Assembly: GCA_027073795.1 (NCBI GenBank)
Contig: JALTEW010000478.1
Location: 1-5,200 of the forward strand
Reading direction: 5' to 3'
Length of the DNA: 5,200 nt
Origin: a bacterium
GTDB taxonomy: Bacteria; Desulfobacterota; S145-22
Positions within the stretch are counted from its first letter, which is position 1, and each line of letters begins with the position of its first letter. The translations under genes were made by a program, and so were the position numbers. Positions 1-5,200 of the stretch are shown in pieces. Below the pieces are notes generated by a model. It did not search any database. It saw only the letters and a program-made list of their open reading frames with translations, and was not told the origin of the DNA.

Positions 1-1473
1 CGTCAGATAAGGAATCCCCAGGATGTTGTCCCCTTTCATCTGAATTGCATTCTCTGGACAGACGGAGGCACAGGGGTTACAGGGTATCTCCTGGGTGCAA
101 TGGAACACAGGGAAAACCTTCCCTAAACGATCAGGCGGAGGCGGTGTCTGTTTAAGAACTGGCCCGGGTTTTGATTTCAGGATCGTGACCTTTTCTTCCC
201 ACGCCTTGGGAATCTTTTTTTTGTATCGGCCAAGGGATCGGGCAATCTTGAGGCCTTCAATCTTCCCTGTAAACATGGCCGCTGTAGCCTCGGCAATCTC
301 TTGAGCGTCTCCAGCAGCATATACATCCAGGTTCCATTGTTTGGCCTTCCGGTAAAATTCATTAACCTCGACAAGTCCTACCGCTATCAGAACCGTATCG
401 ACCCCAAAGGTCTTGTATGTATTAGGAATTGGTTTCCAATTCTTGTCCAGGGCCGCAATCGTGACCGATTCCACACGGTCCGTGCCATTGGCGGATATCA
501 CCGTATGGCTCGTGAAGATGGGAACCCCAAGACGTTTTAATTTGTCAGCGTGGACCTTGTAACCGCCAACCTGTGGCAGGGCCTCTGCGAGACCGGCAAC
601 CTGGATCCCCGCCTGTATGGCGTGGTAGCCCGCAATCAGACCTACATTCCCTCCGCCAACGATAAACACCCTTTCAGATGTTCTAACCAGATCCCGGTTG
701 ACCAGTGTTTGAAAGGCGCCGGCGCCATAAACGCCGGGCAGGGTATTCCCCGGAAAGGCGAGCATCTTTTCTCGCGCCCCTGCTGCCACAAGAATCTTTT
801 TAGGCCTTATTTTTCTGTAGAGTTTCTCCGTAATGACACCCACGATACCATCGGAAAAGACCCCAACGGCGGTGGTCTGGAGCCATATCTTTACAGAGGA
901 TAATTTTTTAAATTCTTCTTCAAGCAATGATGCAATTTTGAATCCCCTCGTTCCGGCATATGAATCTTCCACGGAACCAAAAAACTTATGTGTCTGAAGA
1001 ACAAGCTTTCCCCCCACCCGATCTTTATCGTCGACAACAAGTGTGTCTATTCCCAGTTTTCCCAGCTCAATAGCGGCCGAAAGACCAGCAGGTCCCGCGC
1101 CGATAATCAGAACCTCCACATCTTTTATGGGGGCTTCTTGCGGGGTGACCGGTTTGTCATCCGCGGGAAGAGCGGGGATCCCTTCGACACTTTCGATCAC
1201 CATTCCACGCCTTAAAGGGGTCATGCATGCCTTAACGGGAAGACCATCGGCCATAACCAGGCATTGGGAGCACTGACCATTGGCGCAGAAAATCCCTTGG
1301 GGGCTTCCATCTTTTGGGTGATGCCCGAATACATGGATGTTGTTTGCGAAAAGCGCCGACGCAATGGTTTCACCTTCAAATCCCTTTAACTTCTCACTAT
1401 TCCAGAAAAATTCCACCTCTTTCTTTTCTGGGATTTTCAGGATAGGATGCTTTTTAATTCTTTTGGATGCCAT
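1..1473 (-). CDS. FAD-dependent oxidoreductase with N-terminal [2Fe-2S] and C-terminal [4Fe-4S] motifs (partial, C-terminus off window)
   Basis: This frame is open for 491 codons from an ATG at 1473 to the left edge with no stop or frameshift. Residues about 18-100 form a ferredoxin-like domain with Cys63, Cys68, Cys71 and Cys83 (C-x4-C-x2-C-x11-C), the pattern for a [2Fe-2S] cluster. Residues 122-134 hold the FAD-binding motif GAGPAG, residues 273-278 a second dinucleotide motif (GGGNVG) for NAD(P)H, and residues 385-390 the late FAD motif YAAGDA. After a proline-rich linker near 440-450, Cys459, Cys465, Cys468 and Cys472-Pro make a ferredoxin-type [4Fe-4S] site. The layout recalls HcnA/HcnB fusions and the flavin subunits of opine and proline dehydrogenases, but with a ferredoxin-type tail. 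By inference it is a cytoplasmic electron-transfer subunit linking NAD(P) to a partner, possibly the divergent AOR-type enzyme. AAAGG at 1480-1484 lies 6 bases before the ATG, inside the preceding regulator gene, so translation is probably coupled. Family assignment is firm; partner and substrate are not. Confidence 0.9.
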   Translation of the reverse strand, partial: MASKRIKKHPILKIPEKKEVEFFWNSEKLKGFEGETIASALFANNIHVFGHHPKDGSPQGIFCANGQCSQCLVMADGLPVKACMTPLRRGMVIESVEGIPALPADDKPVTPQEAPIKDVEVLIIGAGPAGLSAAIELGKLGIDTLVVDDKDRVGGKLVLQTHKFFGSVEDSYAGTRGFKIASLLEEEFKKLSSVKIWLQTTAVGVFSDGIVGVITEKLYRKIRPKKILVAAGAREKMLAFPGNTLPGVYGAGAFQTLVNRDLVRTSERVFIVGGGNVGLIAGYHAIQAGIQVAGLAEALPQVGGYKVHADKLKRLGVPIFTSHTVISANGTDRVESVTIAALDKNWKPIPNTYKTFGVDTVLIAVGLVEVNEFYRKAKQWNLDVYAAGDAQEIAEATAAMFTGKIEGLKIARSLGRYKKKIPKAWEEKVTILKSKPGPVLKQTPPPPDRLGKVFPVFHCTQEIPCNPCASVCPENAIQMKGDNILGIPYLT

Positions 1474-2188
1474 TTTCAGCCTTTCTCTTTTCCATGTAGG
1501 CAGCATATTTTGCTACGTGTTCTCTTGCGATAGCCCGGGCCTCTTCCGGCTGCTTCTGCTTCATCGCTTTCACAATTTTACAGAGGTCATCATAATTCTC
1601 TCTCAGCTTCCGTTCCTCCATATCAAGGAAAGTTTCGTAATAAGGGATGATGTTCCCCTGGACAATTCGTTCAACGGTTTCATAGACAGGGTTACCCGAT
1701 ATCTGAGATAGGGTCAGGTGAAACTTCATGTCGACCTCAAGGAATTGCTGGACGAACTTGGCCCCCTTGTCACAATATTTCCGGGCCATTTCCAGAATAT
1801 GTTCCAGTTTTTGGATGTCCCTGTCGGTTGCCCTTTGGGCGGCGAGAGCGGTTATATCCCCTTCCACCCCTTTACGGAATTCTGCCAGATGTTCTAACGA
1901 GATCTTCTTAGATCGAATCAAGAGCGCCAGGGTTTCTCCCAACTTATCTGTAGAAACGTCTCTGACAACCGCTCCTCCACCCACCCCAAGCTTGATTTCT
2001 ATCAGGCCCTTTTGCTCAAGGACGCGAAGGGCCTCACGAAGGGTTCCCCTGCTTACCTCGAACATTTTTCTCAGATCCCTTTCTGATGGAAGGATATCAC
2101 CAGGCTTCAATCTGCCTGAAAGAATTTGGTCCTGGATCTGGTCCACCACATCCTGAAAAATCCTGATCTGTTTTGCAGGCTTAAACAT
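1454..2188 (-). CDS. GntR-family transcriptional regulator, FadR/FCD subfamily
   Basis: A 244-residue DNA-binding regulator. Residues about 7-78 are a GntR winged helix: a PGDILPSERDL-type segment at 29-39, the recognition helix region SRGTLREALRVLEQKGLI (46-63) and a glycine-rich wing (68-77). Residues about 90-230 are an all-helical FCD effector domain, which in this family binds organic acids or related metabolites, often through a metal. Asp153, His157 and His224 fit the usual metal ligands, but the expected His before the IVKAM segment is Leu202. Metal binding may therefore be altered or lost. The ATG at 2188 is preferred because family members often begin MFKP and a GAGAAA lies 8 bases upstream. 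A GTG at 2209 would add seven residues but has no visible ribosome binding site. The gene is first in a leftward operon and overlaps the flavin oxidoreductase gene by 20 bases. A palindrome about 95 bases upstream of the start is a likely autoregulatory operator. The effector cannot be told from sequence. Confidence 0.93.
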   Translation of the reverse strand: MFKPAKQIRIFQDVVDQIQDQILSGRLKPGDILPSERDLRKMFEVSRGTLREALRVLEQKGLIEIKLGVGGGAVVRDVSTDKLGETLALLIRSKKISLEHLAEFRKGVEGDITALAAQRATDRDIQKLEHILEMARKYCDKGAKFVQQFLEVDMKFHLTLSQISGNPVYETVERIVQGNIIPYYETFLDMEERKLRENYDDLCKIVKAMKQKQPEEARAIAREHVAKYAAYMEKRKAENGIQKN

Positions 2189-2268
2189 AAAACAGGTTTC
2201 TCGTATCACATAAACAATTTTAAGTTTTTAGAGAGATGCTCAAATTTTACTCTCCCTTTTATTGCCTC

Positions 2269-2297
2269 TTGACTTTACATTATAATGGTTATACCAT
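2269..2297 (+). promoter_or_regulatory. Candidate sigma70-type promoter towards the AOR-type gene
   Basis: TTGACT (2269-2274) matches five of six bases of the -35 consensus. Seventeen bases on is TACCAT (2292-2297), four of six to the -10. The -10 falls within the right arm of the palindromic operator. Transcription would start near 2304 and give a leader of roughly 220 bases before the GTG start. The -10 is weak, so this is a tentative call. Confidence 0.35.
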
Positions 2298-2299
2298 TA
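2283..2299. promoter_or_regulatory. 17-bp palindromic operator, probable binding site of the adjacent GntR/FadR-type regulator
   Basis: The bases TAATGGT-TAT-ACCATTA form a perfect inverted repeat with 7-bp arms and a 3-bp centre. Known FadR-subfamily regulators favour sites with a GT-N-AC type core, and TGGT-N3-ACCA is the pattern known for relatives such as PdhR. The site lies upstream of a FadR-type regulator gene and between divergent transcription units, overlapping the -10 regions of candidate promoters on both strands. Binding there would be expected to repress both directions. The palindrome is seen directly; the identity of the binding protein is inferred. Confidence 0.75.
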
Positions 2300-2314
2300 C
2301 GAAGCCTTTGTCAA
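2288..2314 (-). promoter_or_regulatory. Candidate sigma70-type promoter for the regulator-oxidoreductase operon
   Basis: Read on the minus strand, a consensus -35 TTGACA (2314-2309) is followed after 15 bases by TATAAC (2293-2288), five of six matches to the -10 consensus. With a 17-base spacer the hexamer would be TAACCA, which is weaker. The -10 lies wholly inside the palindromic operator, as expected for a repressible autoregulated promoter. Start-site position is a prediction only. Confidence 0.5.
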
Positions 2315-2477
2315 GGGTTAAGTGGGGGGTTGAATTTTACCTTGAGTATGAGTGCAGTTAAGAGAAAGGGGGTTAGCCAAGCTGCTGGGATGTGACTTGA
2401 GAATTTTCAGTGGGCCTTTTTAAATGAGGGATGGACGGTTTTTAAATTGGATAAAAAACAAAGTGAAAGGGTGGATA

Positions 2478-2492
2478 TGCTATAAACTATAG
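2478..2492 (+). promoter_or_regulatory. Candidate extended -10 element with small inverted repeat, close to the AOR-type gene
   Basis: TGC followed by TATAAA (2478-2486) fits an extended -10 element, which can work without a good -35, and no convincing -35 is seen at the usual distance. The same bases form a perfect 5-bp inverted repeat, CTATA-AAC-TATAG (2480-2492). Initiation near 2493 would give a leader of about 35 bases. This is an alternative to the operator-linked promoter. Confidence 0.3.
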
Positions 2493-2516
2493 GCTTTAAA
2501 GGCCCTTTTTTACCAG

Positions 2517-2522
2517 AGGAGG
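2517..2522 (+). promoter_or_regulatory. Ribosome binding site fixing the GTG start of the AOR-type gene
   Basis: A full AGGAGG lies 5 bases before the GTG at 2528. No ATG start competes nearby, so this site decides the start and supports strong translation initiation from a GTG codon. Confidence 0.85.
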
Positions 2523-2527
2523 GGATT

Positions 2528-4660
2528 GTGGAACGCATAAAGGTAGAAAAAATAAATACGCTTTCATATAAAAGGCCGATCATTCAGAAAGGCTATGCGA
2601 ACCAGACGCTTCATGTCGATATTTCTCAATCAAAGGTTACCATCAAGCCGGTCACCGATACAATGAAAGAAATCTTTATCGGGGGTAAGGGGTTTGACTT
2701 GTGGCTGCTGTGGCACGCAATTAAAGACACGACAAAATGGAATGATCCCGAAAATGAGATTTGTATTTCTTCAGGGCCCCTTGGCGGAACGCCCATTTAC
2801 CCCGGGGCAGGTAAAAGTATCGTGACTTCCGTTTCCCCCACGACAGGCTCTGTGATGGATTCTAATGTCGGGGGATATTTTGGCCCCTATCTGAAATTTT
2901 GTGGGTTTGATGCCCTGGAAGTTCAGGGGAAGTTTCCTGCGAGGGATTTAATTATTCTTATTGATGGCATGGAAGAGGAAATACAATTACTCAGGGTAGA
3001 AGGATTGTCGGATTACTCTTCGGAGATTACCGAAACCTTGACGAGGTTTTTTGGGAAGGGCAATCCGAGAAGTATTTCCGTTGTTTCAACAGGGCCTGGC
3101 GCGAAACACTCCCTGATTGGATCGCTAAATTTTTCCTGGTATGACCCCAAGCGTAAGCATACAAGGTACAAACAGGCGGCAAGGGGGGGGATCGGAAGTG
3201 TGTTTGCGGATAAAGGCTTAAAAGCTATCGTGGCACGATGGGAGTCTGCAACCCTGGAAACGAACAACCCGGCAGATATTTCGTTGTTGAAGAAGGTTGC
3301 GAAAGAGCATTCAAAAGAGGTTGTTGCGCTTGACCCAAAGCAGAATGAAATGTCCACTGTGGGAACGGCCCATCTCGTTGACATTATGAATGAGTTTGAT
3401 TTGCTGCCCACAAAAAATTATAGATTCGGACAGCACCCAGAGGCATTGAATATTGGGCAAGAAGTTTTCAGGAGACTGTTTGACCCTGGTTTTGACGGGT
3501 GCTGGATAGGATGTACGGTATCCTGCGCCCATTGTGTTCGGGAGTTTGTCCCTCTAACAGGTCCCTTCCGGGGGCAGAAGGTCCTTGTAGATGGGCCCGA
3601 ATATGAAACGCTGGCGGGATGCGGGTCGAATATTGGTGTTTTTGATCCCCATACGGTCCTGGAGATGAATTTTTACTGTGATACCTATGGCCTTGACACC
3701 ATTTCCGTGGGGACGGGGATGGCGTTTGTAATGGAATGTTTTGAGATGGGGTTGATTAACAAAAAGAATACCGGTGGATTGGAGCTTTCTTTTGGCAATC
3801 GGGCAAGCGCCCTGGAGCTTGTTCATCAAATAGCCGAGGGCAGGGATTTTGGGAAAGTCGTCGGACAGGGTGTCCGCAGGATGAAGGAGATATTTTTTAG
3901 GGAATATGGCGCGGATTACAGTCTCATGCAGGATATCGGGATGGAGGCAAAAGGCCTTGAATTTTCTGAATATGTGACGAAAGAGTCGTTGGCGCAACAG
4001 GGGGGATATGGATTGGCTCTTAAAGGGCCTCAGCACGATGAGGCGTGGCTCATTTTTTTAGATATGGTTGAAAACCTGATGCCGAGCTTTGAACAAAAAG
4101 CAGAGGCCCTACACTGGTTTCCCATGTTCCGGACATGGTTTGGGCTGTGTGGACTCTGTAAACTTCCCTGGAATGATATTGTGCCGGATGACAATAGTGA
4201 GTCCGAAGAACCGGCAAAGGTCTTAAAACACGTCAACTGGTATGCCCAGTTCTTCAGTGCCGTTACGGGCCGGCATGTTTCGGGTGACGATCTAGTCCGG
4301 ATGAGTGAAACAGTTTATAATTTTCAGCGGATTTTCAACCTCCGAATGGGTTTTGGACGGAGGAAACATGATGATATCCCTTACAGGGCAATGGGGCCTG
4401 TGACAGTTGAGGAGTATGAGTCGAGAAAGGAACGGTATGATAGCCAGCTCAAAGAGGAACACAAGGTTGACGTCTCAGGTATGACAACCGAGGAAAAAAT
4501 GAAGCTTCTGCGAAAATTTAGAGAGGAGAAATATGAAATGCTTAAAGACGCTGTCTATGAACGCCGCGGCTGGACGTCAGATGGAATTCCAACATTAGAA
4601 ACAGCTAAACGTTTAAGGATTGATTTCCCAGAAGTGCTGGAGGTTTTAGAGAAGGCCTAA
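2528..4660 (+). CDS. Aldehyde:ferredoxin oxidoreductase (AOR) family tungsto/molybdopterin enzyme
   Basis: A 710-residue cytoplasmic enzyme of the family that carries a tungsten (or molybdenum) bis-pterin and one [4Fe-4S] cluster and passes electrons to ferredoxin or a partner subunit. The N-terminal AOR domain (about 21-240) shows IGGKGFD (51-57), GPLGGTP (83-89), SPTTG (103-107), DSNVGGYFGPYLK (111-123) and ARGGIGSV (218-225). The cluster region has Cys325, Cys329, Cys333 and Cys336 (C-x3-C-x3-C-x2-C), not the classical C-x2-C-x3-C. The first pterin-side motif DxxGLD is intact (Asp385 to Asp390). The second (DxxGLC) has lost its Asp: the segment reads WFGLCGLC, so Cys541 or Cys544 is the likely last cluster ligand. 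It exceeds the roughly 600 residues of classical AOR; part of the excess is a charged helical stretch at about 626-675 before the C-terminal RGWT segment (680-683). The GTG start is set by AGGAGG 5 bases upstream. It is monocistronic here. Family membership is certain; substrate and metal are unknown. Confidence 0.93.
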   Translation: MERIKVEKINTLSYKRPIIQKGYANQTLHVDISQSKVTIKPVTDTMKEIFIGGKGFDLWLLWHAIKDTTKWNDPENEICISSGPLGGTPIYPGAGKSIVTSVSPTTGSVMDSNVGGYFGPYLKFCGFDALEVQGKFPARDLIILIDGMEEEIQLLRVEGLSDYSSEITETLTRFFGKGNPRSISVVSTGPGAKHSLIGSLNFSWYDPKRKHTRYKQAARGGIGSVFADKGLKAIVARWESATLETNNPADISLLKKVAKEHSKEVVALDPKQNEMSTVGTAHLVDIMNEFDLLPTKNYRFGQHPEALNIGQEVFRRLFDPGFDGCWIGCTVSCAHCVREFVPLTGPFRGQKVLVDGPEYETLAGCGSNIGVFDPHTVLEMNFYCDTYGLDTISVGTGMAFVMECFEMGLINKKNTGGLELSFGNRASALELVHQIAEGRDFGKVVGQGVRRMKEIFFREYGADYSLMQDIGMEAKGLEFSEYVTKESLAQQGGYGLALKGPQHDEAWLIFLDMVENLMPSFEQKAEALHWFPMFRTWFGLCGLCKLPWNDIVPDDNSESEEPAKVLKHVNWYAQFFSAVTGRHVSGDDLVRMSETVYNFQRIFNLRMGFGRRKHDDIPYRAMGPVTVEEYESRKERYDSQLKEEHKVDVSGMTTEEKMKLLRKFREEKYEMLKDAVYERRGWTSDGIPTLETAKRLRIDFPEVLEVLEKA

Positions 4661-4742
4661 GATCATAAAGGAGGTAGTTGTACGTCCTTAAGACTGTTGG
4701 ATGGGTATTCCGTAGTAGCGTTCCTCTTGGATAGCCAACGGG
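4661..4742. other. Convergent intergenic gap with an orphan Shine-Dalgarno-like sequence
   Basis: Eighty-two bases separate the ends of two convergent genes. AAAGGAGGT at 4667-4675 is a near-perfect ribosome binding site just after the AOR-type stop, but only an 18-codon TTG frame with a 3-base spacing and a 4-codon ATG frame (at 4701) follow. Neither looks like a real gene. A small TTGG-ATAG-CCAA hairpin (4727-4738) is too weak and lacks a T-run, so no terminator is evident for either gene. Confidence 0.5.
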
Positions 4743-5200
4743 TCAGGACATTTCAATCAGGGATCCCAAACCTAATTTCTCAGCCCTTTTTAATATTACC
4801 GCAGCGGCGGCCGCATCCTGAACTGCCAAGCCGACGGTCTTAAAAAGGGTTATTTCTTTCTGATTTTGCCTTCCCGGTCTCTGGCCATTGATGATGTCAC
4901 CTAATTCCTCATCGATATGTGCGTTGGTTTTGATAAGGTCACCGGCTTCTGCCATGCATGCCTCTCTGGAGTCAACAATAATTCTGGCACGTGCAATAGT
5001 GGCTTCATCGATTTCCTGCATATCCGGGGTAAAGGCCCCGATGGCTGTAATATGGGTTCCCGGCTTCAGGTCATTTCCATCGAACAGGGGCGTTTTGCTG
5101 GTTGTGGCGGTTACAATGATATCGGCACTCTGAATAGCATCCTTTAAAGGTGGCTGGACTCTGATTATTGGGGGATTGGGCCACGGCTGCATCTCTCTTG
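4743..5200 (-). CDS. Ornithine cyclodeaminase/mu-crystallin family protein (partial, N-terminus off window)
   Basis: The last 151 residues of an NAD(P)-dependent family whose members are usually around 310-340 residues; the frame continues past the right edge. From the first full codon, recognisable segments are ADIIVTATTSKTPLF (about 25-39, end of the Rossmann fold), IGAFTPDMQEID (53-64), DSRE (76-79) and FKTVGLAVQDAAAA (119-132, the conserved C-terminal helix). The Met at 5192 lies within the conserved domain, so it is not the start. Family members include ornithine cyclodeaminase, alanine dehydrogenase, ketimine/pyrroline-carboxylate reductases and opine-type enzymes. True ornithine cyclodeaminases carry a catalytic Asp in a GGDxPGKTEL-type loop. 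Here that loop reads GAFTPDMQEID, so an imine reductase or amino-acid dehydrogenase role is more likely than ornithine cyclisation. It converges on the AOR-type gene with an 82-base gap and is not cotranscribed with it. Confidence 0.9.
   Translation of the reverse strand, partial: REMQPWPNPPIIRVQPPLKDAIQSADIIVTATTSKTPLFDGNDLKPGTHITAIGAFTPDMQEIDEATIARARIIVDSREACMAEAGDLIKTNAHIDEELGDIINGQRPGRQNQKEITLFKTVGLAVQDAAAAAVILKRAEKLGLGSLIEMS

Larger units (their letters stand above)
2189..2527. promoter_or_regulatory. Divergent intergenic control region between the gntR-type gene and the AOR-type gene
   Basis: About 339 bases (318 if the regulator starts at its upstream GTG) separate two divergent genes, with no supported protein gene inside. 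It holds a perfect palindrome (2283-2299), candidate outward promoters on both strands around it, an AT-rich stretch around 2430-2460, a possible extended -10 element at 2478-2486, and a strong ribosome binding site at 2517-2522. The stretch 2315-2430 shows nothing recognisable. If the palindrome-associated promoter drives the AOR-type gene, its untranslated leader is about 220 bases. If the downstream element is used, the leader is about 35 bases. Confidence 0.8.

Noticed and set aside
550..903. Plus-strand 117-codon open frame
   Set aside because: It lies antisense to a continuous flavin oxidoreductase frame with clear motifs; the peptide has no recognisable domain. Other opposite-strand frames in 95-1276, 1337-2156, 3013-4236 and 4888-5147 are rejected for the same reason.
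2207..2209. GTG as the regulator start codon
   Set aside because: It is possible, but there is no ribosome binding site before it, and the ATG at 2188 gives the MFKP beginning common in the family.
2231..2254. GAGAG/CTCTC inverted repeat in the regulator leader as a hairpin control element
   Set aside because: A 5-bp stem with a 14-base loop is too weak to support.
2269..2286. TTGACT followed by TATAAT on the plus strand as one promoter
   Set aside because: The two hexamers are only 6 bases apart, far below the 15-19 needed, so they cannot be the -35 and -10 of one promoter.
2348..2395. 15-codon ATG frame in the leader of the AOR-type gene as a leader peptide
   Set aside because: No ribosome binding site at a usable distance and no codon pattern suggesting attenuation.
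2491..2510. GGCTTTAAAGGCC plus T-run as a terminator before the AOR-type gene
   Set aside because: The palindrome has no room for a loop and lies directly upstream of a strong ribosome binding site.
4678..4734. 18-codon TTG frame after the orphan ribosome binding site as a small protein
   Set aside because: Spacing to the site is only 3 bases, the start is rare and the peptide shows no features; it is kept only as part of the scar hypothesis.

Overview
The window reads as a stretch of chromosome from a strictly anaerobic bacterium with roughly balanced base composition. The best guess is a Desulfobacterota-type sulfate reducer or syntroph, judged from the tungsten-enzyme family protein, the Fe-S/flavin oxidoreductase and the style of the FadR-type regulator. 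This placement is an inference; no marker gene is present. Four protein genes are supported, two of them cut by the window edges. There are no RNA genes, insertion sequences or CRISPR arrays.

Layout. The left part (1-1473, minus strand) is one uninterrupted 491-codon reading frame, cut at its C-terminal side by the window edge. It combines an N-terminal [2Fe-2S] ferredoxin domain, a two-dinucleotide-fold FAD/NAD(P) oxidoreductase core and a C-terminal [4Fe-4S] motif. Immediately upstream on the same strand, overlapping it by 20 bases, is a GntR-family regulator of the FadR/FCD subfamily (1454-2188). The two form an operon read leftwards. A 318-339 base intergenic region (about 2189-2527) follows. 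It contains a perfect 17-bp palindrome with the TGGT-N3-ACCA core expected of a FadR-type operator, lying across candidate promoters facing both ways. To its right and read rightwards is a 710-residue member of the tungsten/molybdenum aldehyde:ferredoxin oxidoreductase (AOR) family (2528-4660), with a strong ribosome binding site and a GTG start. Downstream and convergent is the C-terminal half of an ornithine cyclodeaminase/mu-crystallin family protein (4743 to the right edge).

How they may work together. The simplest reading is a small catabolic redox module under local control. The regulator would sit on the shared operator and silence both its own operon and the AOR-type gene until an organic acid or related effector binds. 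The AOR-type enzyme would oxidise (or reduce) an unidentified substrate, and the flavin/Fe-S protein would carry electrons between it and NAD(P) or another carrier. An alternative, suggested by the mu-crystallin neighbour, is that the flavin/Fe-S protein belongs to an amino-acid or imino-acid dehydrogenase system with partner subunits to the left of the window. The sequence does not decide between these. The AOR-type protein also departs from the classical family in its cluster-binding and pterin-side motifs, so its substrate should not be assumed to be a simple aldehyde.
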